Below are positions 1 through 11,450 of a DNA stretch of 64,000 bases, in pieces. Origin of the DNA: Alviniconcha marisindica (taxonomy: Eukaryota; Mollusca; Gastropoda; Provannidae). The notes under the pieces were generated by a model. The model made no database searches, was not told where the DNA came from, and saw only the letters and a list, made by a program, of their open reading frames with translations. The stretch covers positions 1,048,501 through 1,112,500 of the forward strand of contig JABMCL010001555.1 in assembly GCA_018857735.1 (NCBI GenBank). Direction: 5' to 3'. The position numbers and the translations under genes are program-made. Position 1 is the stretch's first letter. Each line of letters begins with the position of its first letter.

Positions 1-283
1 AAACACAACTTTTTAAACAAAACAAACAAACAAAAAACACAAACTTTTACAGGGAAGAAAAAGAAAGAAAAAAAAGAGTCAGCAATTGTATTAACCCAGC
101 AAAACAAAAACAAAAAGGTGTTCATTTTAACCGTTCAAGGCGTGCTCTGGTAAATTTTTAGGGTGAGCACTGAAATTCAAAACTGCATTAAATAATCATG
201 AGAGAAACAGAACCAATTTGAAGGCCTAATATATATGAGAAAAACAAAATGAAAGAAGAAAGAAAAAAAGAAGAAAAAAAGAC

Positions 284-600
284 ATGCGTGACACACAAAA
301 CATACACTCGGACAGGCGTGACACACAAAACATACACTCTGACAGGCGTGACACGCAAAAGAAACACTCGGGCAAGTGTGACACACAAAAGAAACACTCG
401 GAAAAGCGTGACACACAAAACGTACACTCGGAAAAGCGTGACACACAAAACAAACACTCAGACGGGCGTGAAACACAAAACATACACTCGGACAAGCGTG
501 ACACACGAAACATACACTCGGACAGGCGTGACACAAAAACCATACACCCGGACAGGCGTGACACACAAGGCAAACACTCGCACAAGCGTCACACACACAC
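284..600. repeat. 30-bp minisatellite, about 10 copies
   Basis: A unit of about 30 bp with the core gcgtgacacacaaaacatac is repeated about ten times with substitutions and runs into a short CA tract. Because 30 is divisible by three, all frames stay open and give false cysteine-rich or threonine-rich reading frames. No gene is supported here. Bases 1-283 are A-rich and otherwise featureless. Confidence 0.9.
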
Positions 601-779
601 ACACACACTCACACAACACCCAAGTTTTGATACACAAAACAACGTAAGCTAGCGCTCTGAAGAGTAAGTAGAACAATCAAGGAACAGGGCATAAAAAAAA
701 TATATATATATAAAATAAATTAAAAGAGAGAGAAAAAAGTGGCAAATCGACGGCACAGAAATCACGCCAGGTGCCTGTC

Positions 780-1500
780 TGCGCGGCACAACTTCAGCCT
801 CTGAACCCGACCACAGACCGGGCAGCTCTATGACCCGACTCAGCAGAACTTAGCTGATTCACACACACACACACACACACGCACACACACACGCACACAC
901 ACAAAGCCGCCTTTCCCCTGTTCTGCTCGCGGGGGCGGGAGCAAAACTGAATCACAGAAGGGCGTGGAAGTAAAGGAGAGGAGGAAGGGGAGTCCAGAGC
1001 GAGAGAAAACCCCGCTTCCAGTGCCGTTTCGGTCTTAGCGACGCCGAAGCTGAAGTTGTTGTAGCTGGGGACGCGTACATAGCCTCGCTGCGGGGCTGCT
1101 GACACCACGCTTTTTTTTCTCTCCCTCTCCCTCTCTCTTTTTCACACCACAGTCGTGCGCACTGGCACTGGATTCACTGGACATAGTTTTCAAGCTGTGA
1201 TTTTTTTCCGCCTTCTTCTTCGTCTTCTGCCGCCATACGGATGTGTGTGTTTTTTTCTTCTCAAAACTGTTACGTGTTGTTTTTTCCCGCGGACAGTTCA
1301 ACTGCGAATCGTCGTCCACCCGGAACGTTTTTGAATTCTGCGATTTGTTGGTAACGAATTGACTGGGCGTAAAAACACCAGGTTACTTGCTGTGACTCGG
1401 TTTAACACGCCCTCCTGACTGTGCCGGTTGACTGTGTGGGGTGGGTGTGCAAGACTGGGTTTACTTACCTCCGCTGCTTAGTTTTACTGGTAAGTCAAAG
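780..1500. promoter_or_regulatory. CpG-richer stretch, possible promoter or untranslated first exon
   Basis: This stretch has more CpG dinucleotides than its surroundings, pyrimidine-rich runs, and ends in several donor-like sequences (ctggtaagt near 1490 and 1541). It contains no convincing coding frame. It could be a transcription start region with an untranslated exon, perhaps for the plus-strand gene at 12.8 kb, but nothing ties them together. This is inference from composition only. Confidence 0.25.
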
Positions 1501-1581
1501 CAGAATTTATTTACTTGTCTCCACTGTACGTGTCACACTGGTAAGTAGTTGCAACGCTGGGTTGGGTCTCCACTGCGCACA

Positions 1582-1715
1582 CTGATGGTAAGTGTACCTA
1601 TGCGATTGTGCATACTGATGATAAGTGTACCTATGCGATTGCGCATACTGATGATAAGTGTACCTATGCGACTGCGCATACTGATGGTAAGTGTACCTAT
1701 GCGATTGGATTTATT
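1582..1715 (+). repeat. 33-bp tandem repeat with donor-like motif, 4 copies
   Basis: Four copies of a 33-bp unit begin ctgatggtaagtgtacct or ctgatgataagtgtacct. Two copies carry a perfect G/GTAAGT donor-like sequence. Further ctggtaag motifs lie just upstream and downstream (near 1490, 1541 and 1730). Confidence 0.85.
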
Positions 1716-1938
1716 TCAGTTGCCCATACTGGTAAGAAGTGGTTTACAGCCGTTGTACCATAGAATTCTCCTCTTTTCTAATTTTCCCCTCCCTCCCTCC
1801 CTCCCCAGCTTCTTACGGATTTACCCTGTTAAAGTTCTTACAAACCTAAATATAATGCCTCAACAATCAATTACTCGCTTTCTTCTTCTTCCTTTGCTTT
1901 TTATCGACACTACGATCTAACTCGGAATTGTACAAAAG

Positions 1939-1949
1939 AATGTGTGTGC

Positions 1950-2022
<73 letters not shown>

Positions 2023-2112
2023 TGCGTGCGGCGTGCGTGGTGTGAGAGAGAGAGAGGACAGACAGAGAGAGAGAGAGACAAAACAGAGAGACAGAGTGAG
2101 ACAGAGACAGTG
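1939..2112. repeat. TG/TGCG microsatellite followed by GA/GACA-rich tract
   Basis: A long (TG)n run passes into (TGCG)n and then into an impure GAGA/GACA tract. Apparent cysteine/valine or arginine/glutamate reading frames here are artefacts of the repeats. Confidence 0.95.
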
Positions 2113-2468
2113 AGACAGAGACCTTTTCTGCCAAAGATGGGAAAAGGGCCTCTATCTCCCATAGTCTTTGATCGCAAAGTTTTATTTTTAAGCTGGAGTC
2201 GACCGGAGGAGGAGTCAGTGCAAGTAACTGAGCGTTGAGCCATTCTGTTTAGGCCCGGTGTCCCTTACAACACACAAAGGTCAGAATTTATTTTTTGGGA
2301 TTTTTTTAAAAGATAGTTTGGATTTTTAAAGAGAAACAAGTTTACTCCCTCTAGCGAAAGCCCAATGGGGCGCACCAGTCCCTCCCCGGAAACGAATCGA
2401 GCTTTTGGCGTCCGAAGCCACAGCCAGAGAGCTGAGGGGTGTTTAAAACCTCATTATGGTGCGGATCA

Positions 2469-2558
2469 TTAGTTAGCCGCTTTGGCCTAGCGGTAAGGCG
2501 TCAGGCTGGTAAGCAGAAGGGCCTCCTCGGCTCGATTCCGCTTCGGCTCTCCTTTCTC

Positions 2559-2601
<43 letters not shown>

Positions 2602-2950
2602 CAGAGACAGACAGAGTGGGAGAAAGGGGGGTGGGTGGGGGGAAGGTGTCGTCTGTGGACACTGTTTTGTGACTTTGTCCGTCACAATTAATGGAACATT
2701 AAAATGGCTCTTATCGCTGCCCATCCTAAAGCAGGAGTCATTCTACTACAATGCAATTCACGATACTACCTAGATCCTGTTTTTATGCGTGCATTTCTTA
2801 GCTATGTATCATGAGTCTGATGTGATGTTGCACTGTGCTTGGAGCTCGTTTTTAGAACTGGGACAGGCGCATTATAAATAAAATTTATTATTCTTATTCT
2901 GGTGGTGACAGTTTAGCGCCAGGTACCTAATCTCCCTCTTCCACCACCCC
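2469..2950 (+). mobile_element. tRNA-derived SINE, copy 1 (interrupted)
   Basis: The head has Pol III promoter-like boxes: tggcctagcggtaaggcg (box A) and a box B region at gctcgattccgcttcgg. A GA-rich tract follows, then a conserved body (gacactgttttgtgacttt, then attaatggaacattaaaatg) and a tail at ggtggtgacagtttagcg. The same body recurs at 3296, 5690, 6118, 9905 and 61211, which defines the family. This copy is split by a second element at about 2745-2900. Confidence 0.85.
2745..2900 (+). mobile_element. LINE-like 3' tail nested inside the SINE
   Basis: The SINE body breaks after gcaggagtcattct and resumes at ggtggtgacag, as in intact copies. The 156-bp insert ends in an A/T-rich tail (cattataaataaaatttatt). 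The pentamer ATTCT stands at both edges (2740-2744 and 2896-2900) and is probably the target-site duplication. The tail resembles the one at about 61 kb. Confidence 0.7.
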
Positions 2951-2975
2951 ACCCCCCCCCCCCCCCCCCCCCACA
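2940..2975. repeat. Poly-C tract
   Basis: More than twenty cytosines in a row follow the first SINE copy. Similar poly-C or poly-G tracts occur near 3678, 5461, 6316, 7222, 13549, 17617, 17789, 19269, 31117, 45171, 62630 and 62876, an unusual density for one window. Confidence 0.9.
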
Positions 2976-3295
2976 CATCTCTCCCCGCCCCTAATAAGCC
3001 TTGTGGTTTTTGTGAACCATGTTTATTTACTTACTATAGCGGATCATTATATTTTTTTTGGTTGCCTCGGTCAGACACGTGTTTCGCGACCTACCACTGA
3101 GTACTGGCACGTAGGTGAGCGAGAACATATTAAGCCCAATACCAAGGAAGGAAACAACACCGAGTTAAGTGCTAGCCTATGTCAGCATTGGCTGACAGTG
3201 GCACACTCAAGCTTTACCGGTGATTAGTTAAAGTAAACAGAAACCGTAAGGCTTATTAGGGACGGGGGGAGGGGGGGTATATGGGGTGGGGTGGG

Positions 3296-3523
3296 GGGGG
3301 GGATTATATACCTATCACTACCCTGTCATCACCAGAATGACTCCTGCATTAAGATGGGCAGCGATGTGAGCCATTTTAATGTTTCATTAATTGTGAGGAC
3401 AAAGTCACAAGACAGTGTCCACAGACCACAACTTTTGAAGATGAAAGGAGAGCCGAATCAGATTCGAACCGAGGTCCCTCTGCTTACCAGCTTAACGCCT
3501 TACCGCTAGGCCAAACTGGCTCA
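3296..3523 (-). mobile_element. tRNA-derived SINE, copy 2
   Basis: Reverse-complement copy of the family. The body appears as gactcctgcattaagatggg and the tRNA-like head as cgccttaccgctaggccaaa near the right edge. It starts after a G-rich run and is largely intact apart from substitutions. Confidence 0.85.
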
Positions 3524-3529
3524 CAAATG

Positions 3530-4044
3530 ATTAGTTCCAAAACTGGACTTACTTACATGCACATCCCCCTTCCCCCTTTAGTGCTGCTGGGCTTTGTTGA
3601 TTGGTTTGACATTGCTTATAGTTTTTTTGTTTTTTGTTTTGTGTGTATGTGCGCTTTTTTTTAAATACTTTTTTTCCGGGGGGGGGGGGGGGGGGGGGGT
3701 GTCCTCGGTTGATTTCTGTCCATTTCTTTCTTCACTAGCGCTACACAGTATATCGTACACACTTGTGATTCTTTCGCTAATTGCATTTTTTTGTTACCTT
3801 TTTGTGTTTGTTGTTGTTGATGTTTTTGTTTTTGTTTTTTAGGAAACTTTTTTTTTTTTAATGTGGCGTTTACTTGCAGTATACACAAAATAACCCTGAA
3901 CCTAACAACTAGTGTAGTTTCTGCGGATTCGTTGCAACTAGTCCTCGCCAACCTAGCGTTAAGAAAGTACCAAGACTGGCAGAGAAAGGGGGAGGGGAGA
4001 GGGAGGGGAACAGAGAGAGAGAGGGAGCACTTGCATACATTATA
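3530..4044. other. No gene seen
   Basis: T-rich sequence with a run of more than twenty guanines at 3678-3699. No coding exon, RNA gene or recognisable element is visible. Confidence 0.6.
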
Positions 4045-4066
4045 TTGAGAGAGAGAGAGAGGGGGG

Positions 4067-4097
<31 letters not shown>

Positions 4098-4194
4098 CAG
4101 AAGAAAGAGAGAGAGAGAGAGAGAGGAGAGAGATTGCTATACATTATATTGGGGAGAGAGAGAGAGAGAGAGAGAGAGGAGGAGAGCACTGAAT

Positions 4195-4259
<65 letters not shown>

Positions 4260-4260
4260 A
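4045..4260. repeat. Compound GA microsatellite
   Basis: Three long GA runs are separated by near-identical short spacers containing cattatattg or gaattatatg. The whole looks like an expanded GA repeat carrying an internal duplicated spacer. Confidence 0.95.
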
Positions 4261-4883
4261 CTTGCATACGTTGTATAACACGTACCTATCAAGATCAGCT
4301 GCGTGCGCAAACTGAAGGAGCGTTGGGAGGAGGGCGGGGAGGGACTGATATGGGATGGGGTGGGGGAAGAGGGGTGGTAGTTACGGCTACAACAGGAGCG
4401 GCCAGTAATTTGTCCAAAAAAATGACGTGGGGCAATCGTCACGATCATCATCACCACCACCACCACCACTACCACCTCCACCACCCAGCCCGCTGGACAC
4501 GTCATCGAGGTAGGAGGTAGGGCCGGCGGGAGATCCAGCAAACTGACCCTCACGCTACAGATTCCCCTCTCGGACAGCACCGGCCCCACTACACCGAGCT
4601 ATAGCTCAGTGACCGGTACTCACGTGCCGGCGTCTGGCTCCTATCTCACTACCTGCACGCACGTACGTGTTTATATAAATACGCATTCCTCAGTCCGTGC
4701 ACCCCCCACTGACAGGGGTCAAGGACAGGTCAACGAGTTCACCGCAACTCAACACCAGCGACATGTGATACCGCTTCAAAGTTGCACTGACGCGCGGAAA
4801 ATGATGAAGTAAGCGTCAAAATCAATAGGTTGTTAACGGAAGGAAGTTTGGGGGGGGAGGGGGTTATTTTTCGCACTCTCGTC

Positions 4884-4969
4884 AACAGTAGTGACCCCTT
4901 AACTCCAGCTCCTATGGTCACACACACACACACACACACACACTGAAACATACACTGACACACACACTG

Positions 4970-5027
<58 letters not shown>

Positions 5028-5098
5028 CCAGCTGAGGTTAGTTCTTGACTTCAACAGTCCGGTCAACAGCAGTGACCCCTGAACTCCAGCTCCTATAG

Positions 5099-5136
<38 letters not shown>

Positions 5137-5144
5137 TGAAACAC

Positions 5145-5196
<52 letters not shown>

Positions 5197-5215
5197 CTGA
5201 AGTTAGTTAGTTCTT
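4884..5215. repeat. Duplicated segment with CA microsatellites (about 178-bp unit)
   Basis: The text gtcaacagtagtgacccctt at 4881 recurs as gtcaacagcagtgacccctg at 5062. Each copy is followed by actccagctcctat and a long CA run that ends with cacagagc. The unit was duplicated together with its microsatellite. Confidence 0.85.
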
Positions 5216-5689
5216 GACTTCAACAGTCCAGTCCCTGAACCGTGCAGGGTCACCTCCGGACGGTATAATGATTAGTGGCACCAACAAAGAGAGAATTCAG
5301 AAAGAACACTGACGGCCGGCCGGCCGGAAACCAGTGAACAAAACCCAACTCCTTACACAGATTCCGAGAAAACAACCACTGACGACGTTCGCCAAAAACT
5401 AACGCTATTAAAACACAACTTGCAAGAACAATTTGCGTTCAGACAACGTACAGATATGACCCCCCCTCCCCCCCCCCCCCCCGTCCCCCACCCCTTCCTA
5501 TTTTTTAGATTTTTTTGTGTTTTGACCGGGGATATTGAGTTTCTGCATTTGACGGTTTTTAGGCTTTTTTCCTTTTTGTTTGGTTTTCGGTTTTCGTTGT
5601 TGTTGGTGTTTTTTCTTCCGAATCTGATGGTATTACGCTTCTTGGGCGGTTCGCTCCGTTCGTTAGCCTTAAACTGTATTCTCCGGAGC

Positions 5690-5962
5690 GGTGCTGGCGG
5701 TGACCGAGATCCCAGGAGGTGGGGGAAGAGGGAACGGCTTTTCCTAACGCTATACTGTCACCACCCGAAAACGTCTCCCGCATTATGGTTGGGCAGCAGT
5801 GTGAGCCATTTTAACGTGTCATTCCGCGTGAGCGGCAAAGTGGCAAAGACCGTGTCCGCAGACCACAGCTTTTGAAAAGAGCGGAGAGCCGAAGCGGGAA
5901 TCGAACCCACGTCGGCGTCAGCTTACCAGCAATACCGCTGGGCCAAACCGGCCCACTGCGGG
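5690..5962 (-). mobile_element. tRNA-derived SINE, copy 3
   Basis: Reverse-complement copy. It includes the distal part gtgaccgagatcccaggagg, the body ttttaacgtgtcattccgcg and the degenerate tRNA-like head near 5890-5960. It shares the distal segment with copies 5 and 6, so the full element is about 280 bp. Confidence 0.85.
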
Positions 5963-6117
5963 GCAAGCCGTTGCTAGTTTGATTTCCCCTCCGTCTCCTC
6001 ACCACCTCGCTATTCGCTTTTTCAGCTTGCCACAGTCGCGTCGGCCTTTTCCACTAAAGTAAGAAACCACAAGGCTTATTAGGGACGGGCAGAAGGGAGG
6101 AAGGCCGGGGTGGAGAG

Positions 6118-6318
6118 AGGCAGGGGAGAGAGGTACCTGTCGCTACACTGTCACCATCAGAATGACTCCTGCATTAAGATGGGCAGCGATGAGAGCCATT
6201 TTAATGTTTCGTTAATTGTGAGGGACAAAGTGTCCGCAGAGAAAGGACAGCCGAAGCGGATTCGAACCGAGGTCCTTCCGCTTACAAGCCTTACCGCTAG
6301 GCCAAACCGGTTCACCCC
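6118..6318 (-). mobile_element. tRNA-derived SINE, copy 4
   Basis: Reverse-complement copy with body gactcctgcattaagatggg, box B region gattcgaaccgaggtcc and box A region cttaccgctaggccaaac. It ends against a poly-C tract, and a 3' portion is missing relative to copy 3. Confidence 0.85.
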
Positions 6319-6599
6319 CCCCCCCCCCCCTTTTTTTCTTCTTTTCTTTCCCCCCTTCCTTTTTCACTCATCGTCTCCCCCTTTATGCATAAACCATTAA
6401 TCTCTTGCCGGTAGTTCGGAGAGCAGCGCTACCCATTCCTACCAGTGTGTACAGTATTTCCGTGTCTCCAAGCAGTGGTACGGCTGCCAGTGTTTGGGAT
6501 TTTATTGTTACGCGCGCACAGATAGTGTTGCATATGACCGGACACAGGGGGGGGGTAGGGGTAGAGGGGTCGACCGCGTAAGAGGCTGCACGAAAGTTG

Positions 6600-6685
6600 A
6601 CGCCGGGGAGGGAGGGAGGGAAAGAGAGAGGGGGAGAGAGAGAGAGAGAGAGGGGAGAGAGAAAAGAGAGAGGAGAGAGAGAGAC
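6600..6685. repeat. GA-rich microsatellite
   Basis: Impure GA/GGGA tract directly next to the tRNA-like sequence on its right. Confidence 0.9.
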
Positions 6686-6772
6686 TTGCCGCACCGGGGA
6701 CTCGAACCCGCGTCAGTATTTGCGCCTGGATTTTCGGCCCAGCGTTGTACCCACTGAGCTATGCCGCCCCTG
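6686..6772 (-). mobile_element. tRNA-like sequence (SINE head or tRNA pseudogene)
   Basis: On the minus strand the sequence reads gcatagctcagtgggtacaa (box A) and gcgggttcgagtccccg (box B), spaced as in a tRNA. The central part does not give a clean anticodon stem. A purine-rich simple tract follows the 3' side. I favour a SINE head over a functional tRNA gene. Confidence 0.55.
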
Positions 6773-6948
6773 TTTCTCCACAGTTTGGTGAACAAAAAAC
6801 AACAACAACCCATTCCCAGTAAAACTGACTGGTACGATGTGGGTCAAGGCTTCGACAAACGAACATAACAATAGCTATTTTAAACGGTCTAGAATCAGTC
6901 TATATTCGACGACGTTGTCGGTTTATCGTCTGCTGCGCACTTGACTGG

Positions 6949-7048
6949 CTGCATACGGAGAGAGAGTCTATAATCAGCAATTTCTGATTTACCACTGCCT
7001 GCATACGGAGAGAGCGTCTATAATCAGCAATTTCAGATTCGCCAGGGC
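6949..7048. repeat. 50-bp tandem duplication
   Basis: Two copies of a 50-bp unit contain gcatacggagagag and tctataatcagcaatttc, differing at a few positions. Confidence 0.85.
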
Positions 7049-7221
7049 AATAGCTAGACCGACGAAAGAATAAAATAAAATAAATTTGGCAGGGAACACA
7101 GACACACGCTCACACACCCACCCACCCACCCTACCCACACAAGCGAAACAGGGACGGTTGGCACCTCTCAACGCACATTCGTCAACATACCTTTCCTTCT
7201 TTAACTTAAAGGTGGTGGTGG

Positions 7222-7260
7222 CGGGGGGGGGGGGGGGGGGGGGGAGGAGGAGGAGGAGCA
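7222..7260. repeat. Poly-G and GGA tract
   Basis: A run of over twenty guanines is followed by an AGG repeat, a potential G-quadruplex. Nothing coding is nearby. Confidence 0.85.
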
Positions 7261-7789
7261 GAAGGCGAAAGGAGAAGGGTGCTCCATTAAATCACACACT
7301 TTTTGTATGCTTCTTTCGCCTGGAAAAACAAACAACTGCTTCCAAGTTAAATTACGAGTCCTTAATGCCCGCAGCTTCTAACCACGGCGCCGCGGCAAAG
7401 AGGTAAAACAACTCCCCCCCCCCCCCCTTCCCCCCCCCCCCCTTCCCCTTCAACTGCCCGATTAGGTGGTGGATGGGGGTGTGGGTTGGGGGTGGGGGAT
7501 AAAACACTTTAATGACCTCGGCCGACTGCAGCCTAATCAGATGATGCATGTCTCCCTCATCTTTTTACGCTAGCTCCTTGCCCGAACCAATTATCACAGT
7601 TTGCTTTGCAACCTCGTCGGGGAAGGGAGTCTTCAGGTAACAGGCATGAAGCTCAAACGGTGGATTTTTATTATTGCCCCTCCACCTTTTACCCAGTCAC
7701 ACAGTTTTCTCTGACTCACTAACTCACGCGCGCGCACCCCCTCTCCACACAGAGCACACGGGTATGTTGTCTGGCGCGCGTGCGCGCGT

Positions 7790-7842
7790 GTGTGTGAGCG
7801 CGTTCCAGTGTGTGTGTGTGTGTGTAGCGTGTATGTGCGTGC

Positions 7843-7873
<31 letters not shown>

Positions 7874-7874
7874 G

Positions 7875-7946
<72 letters not shown>

Positions 7947-7955
7947 CGTGCGTCG
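7790..7955. repeat. TG/TGCG microsatellite
   Basis: Alternating blocks of (TG)n and (TGCG)n, the same compound type as at 1939 and 14011. Confidence 0.95.
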
Positions 7956-8064
7956 CGTGTCACAAATAAACAATCAGCGGGTAAGGTCAGTGAAAGGGTA
8001 ACGAAGACGAGTGGCGTCAACCCAGAAGAAGTGAAGCGGTTTTGCAAAGCGTCAGACGTACAGT

Positions 8065-8277
8065 ATCCCCAGACCTAGCTCAGTGGTAGGTAGGTAGGAC
8101 TTAATGTCCTCGGAGGTCGGTTGACATATTAGGGACGAGCTGAGGCCAACGCCGAAGCACGGCTCAATACAGCTGTACGTCCACGGAAACCAGAAGGCTC
8201 GTTAGGACGGACGGGACAGCCCAGAACGGCCACCTCGACTCTCCTCACACAGCTCCTGAACCACGTGGCTCAGCGGT
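8065..8277 (+). mobile_element. Dispersed repeat family D, copy 1
   Basis: Begins with a tRNA-like box A (acctagctcagtggtagg) and continues through ggttgacatattagggacga, cgtccacggaaaccagaagg and ggccacctcgact. An inverted copy lies at 9545-9695 and a third, shorter copy at 54795-54890. This supports a short interspersed element, possibly tRNA-derived. Confidence 0.7.
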
Positions 8278-8532
8278 ACAGACCGAGCTACATGGCCACA
8301 GGACGGCCGGCCGGCCCAGTGCCTGCAAACAGTAAATCAGTGTCTGCGTCCCAGCCGCTGAGCTAGACGGTTCTAGTTCAGTGGTCCCAGTGCCGGCTGC
8401 ATTAGCAGTCGCCTAGTGGCTAATTTCCTTGGCATTTCCTCCCGTCCCTCCGTCCCTTTCCCACTGGCCGGAAAGGCTGCGTGACATCAGACCCAGAGGC
8501 ACACGCAGAAAATGTGTAACTTAAACAACGAA

Positions 8533-8533
<1 letters not shown>

Positions 8534-8584
<51 letters not shown>
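8534..8584. repeat. AT microsatellite
   Basis: About 25 uninterrupted AT dinucleotides, followed by CpG-containing unique sequence with no visible gene. Confidence 0.97.
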
Positions 8585-8586
<2 letters not shown>

Positions 8587-9544
8587 ATCAGTGGTCCCTA
8601 CCGCCCATTCAACCGCGCGAAGTTGGCCGTAATGAAGTCAAACAGATAACGACAGTATGACGTTCTTCTCACCCCCCACCCCACACACACACCACCCCAG
8701 GAGAAGGCGAATAAAGGAGTAACTGTAAGTACCTTTCAGCATCAACCGTATGAAACCGCGTGACTCTGACTCACAGAATGAACTGCAAGTGACTAACCTG
8801 ATATTCATCACAGAATGACCTGAAAGTGACTAACACGAACGAATGAATATCAACAAGTACCGCCGACGTCACTACGCGAAGTTTACCATTTATGACACGT
8901 ATAATTCTAGCGGCGTCCTATTGACAAGAGGTCATGAACTGACGCACGAACGCGCGCGCACCACACACACACACACACACACAAACTAATACAACAATCC
9001 TTGGAAAATGTCGCCATGCAGTGATAAAGTGAAGGGGTCTGGTGAGAGATGGAGGGGAGAGAGCAAGAGAGGTGGGAAGAGACGGAGAAGGGAGAGGGGG
9101 GATGAGAAAGGGGAGGGGGAGAGATAGAAGGTGGGTGGGGAGAGACAGAGATTGGGGGGGGGGAATATGATTCTTTCTGCATTATAAACGGACCAGCCAC
9201 CTGCACAGCTGATATCAGGGCGAAACTAAATACATCCAGCCACAAGCAGCGGTCTGATTAGCTTGTCATCACATGCTTGATACCAGATGTTAAAAGAGGA
9301 AGTGAAGTTCCCAGTGGAAAATAAAAAACAAAAACTGGTAGACAGAAATTTGAAAGAGAGCATGATGTAACTGGAACTCGGACATTTAAAAGACAGCATA
9401 ATGATACTGGAAGACAGCATAGTCAAAACTGGAAAACTGAAAGACAGAGTAGACTCCCCGCGCAATGGACGTAGCCTACAGAGCTGTATTCGGACCTGCT
9501 CTGCACAGGGTTTGAAAAGAACGAAATCTGATGGAGCTCTTCGT

Positions 9545-9695
9545 CACTCATAGTTCAGGAGCTGTGTGCGAGTCGAGGTGGCCGTCCTGGGCTGTCCGTC
9601 CTAACGAGCCTTCTGGTTTCCGTGGACGCAAAGCTATATTGAACCATGCTTCGGCATTGGTTTCAGCTTGTCCCTAATATGTCAACCGACATCCA
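9545..9695 (-). mobile_element. Dispersed repeat family D, copy 2 (inverted)
   Basis: Reverse complement of 8120-8275: cgaggtggccgtcctgggct, ccttctggtttccgtggac and gtccctaatatgtcaaccga. Together with copy 1 it forms a large inverted pair about 1.3 kb apart. Confidence 0.75.
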
Positions 9696-9904
9696 CGGGT
9701 GCGAGACACATTTTGTCATCATATAACATTTTTTCACCCCCCAAAAAAACTGGTATAATTATGTACATATTTAAAAACAAAAACTAACTTAAAAGGTGAG
9801 TAAAACACAAACCACCGAGATGGAGAAGACGAAACAGACGAAGAAGAAAGAGACAGAGCAAAGGGCCGTGGAAAGAGCTGGTTGCTCGTCCTTTACTCTT
9901 GCCT

Positions 9905-10187
9905 AACGCCCAGCTGTTTCCGGAGAGGTACTGGCGGGGACCCAGATCCCAGGAGGTGGGGCGAGGGGAACCGTAGCGACCGGTACACTGTCACCACCAC
10001 AGAATGTTTTCTGCATTAAGATGGGCAGCGTTGAGAGCCGTTTTAACGTTTGATTAAGTGTGAGGGGCGAAGTCACAAGACGGTGTCCACAAACCACAAC
10101 TTGTAAAGAGACAGGAGAGCCGAAGCGGGGAATCGAACGCCGTCCGCTTACCAGCCTAACGCCTTACCGCTAGGCCAAACCGGCTCA
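9905..10187 (-). mobile_element. tRNA-derived SINE, copy 5
   Basis: Nearly full-length reverse-complement copy with the distal part gacccagatcccaggaggtg, the body ctgcattaagatgggcagcg and the tRNA-like head cgccttaccgctaggccaaa at its right end. Confidence 0.88.
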
Positions 10188-11214
10188 GGAAAGTTGGCTG
10201 GAAGAACACCAAGACTGACCCCCCCCCCCCCTGAAAACACCACCACCAAAGAAAACAACAGTAACACACACACACGCACGCACACACACACGTGAAACCA
10301 CCACCACAGCAACAACAACAACAAGAAAGAAAGAAGAAGAATGGCCGCACACGGAATTTGGGTTGCTTGGCAAAAACAGGCTGCGACAGAGAGAATGAAC
10401 ATTCCACAGTGCACCAAAGCCACATCAAACTATAACTTGTTGAAATAAGGTCCTTTAAGAGCATGAGGACAGTAGCCCCAATAAAAGAATGCGGAACTCC
10501 GAACAAAACGCGCGGGTCTCAAGGACAGACGTACACACGCAACACAGTAAAACTGCCCCCCCCCCAAAAAAGCCTGTTAATCAAAACAACGGCTGTGGAA
10601 GAAAGTCGATACTCCACATCCACTCCAAAACACAAAACAGCAAATTGCCAAACCAGCTAGCATTGTGCACTTAACAAGTCTGACCTGAAACGAGCACGCA
10701 CAAAAAACAAACAAACAAACAGAACCACATGTGTTTGAAATTACACATTTTAAAAGAAGAAGAAGAAGAAAAGAAACAAGAAAAAGAAAAAAGAAAACAA
10801 CAGGGGGGAGGGGGGGGGGGGGGCGGGGCGGGGCGGGGGTGCACTCGCAAGGGCGAAGTAATAAATCTTCAGTCTGGAATGATTTACTCACTGTGAAACA
10901 GAAAATGAACGAGTCAGATGCAAACTTGGCCCCAGCATCCAAAACAGAAAACAAAACTCAAGTCATGCACAGACGAGATAAAAACAACACCTGTGAAGTC
11001 TACATGGAAGAACGCTTCGACAGACTGCCGAGGGTGGGGCTAAAGCTGTGACGTCAGACCGCCCGTCAGCGTATGTTTGAGTGTCAAGGATGATGTGTTA
11101 CCAGGTAAGACTTGAGAGACTGACTGGGACTTAAAAACCAATTAACTGCTCCACACTGTGACGTGTGCTTGTTCATCAGCATGCTGAGTGTCAAACACAT
11201 TTACGTCTCCGTCA
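10188..11214. other. No gene seen
   Basis: A/C-rich DNA with a poly-C tract, a CA run and a G-rich run near 10801-10838. No coding exon with splice signals is recognisable. The short reading frames are compositional. Confidence 0.5.
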
Positions 11215-11450
11215 GAATGTTGAGCGCCAAAGATGGTCTCCTAACACTGTGACCTTAACTTTTTTTCCCCTAGGATGTTGAGTGTCAAAGATGGTCCCAA
11301 CGCTGTGGTTTCAAATTTTCCGTCAGCATTTTGAGTGTCAAAGATATTCTCAACACTGTAGTTACAAATTTTCCGTCAGCATAATTATTGAGTGTCAAAG
11401 ATCTAACACTGGCATAAAATTTTCCGTCAGTGTGCAAAGTGCAAAAGAAT
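11215..11450. repeat. Diverged tandem repeat of about 50-60 bp
   Basis: About four or five imperfect units share ttgagtgtcaaagat, aacactgt and aaattttccgtcag. A related phrase (tgagtgtcaag) also occurs near 11080 and 11185. Confidence 0.75.

Noticed and set aside
280..600. CRISPR-like array of 30-bp repeats
   Set aside because: Units are contiguous without unique spacers, in a eukaryotic genome; it is a minisatellite.
6688..6772. Functional tRNA gene on the minus strand
   Set aside because: No clean anticodon stem-loop; more like a SINE head or pseudogene.
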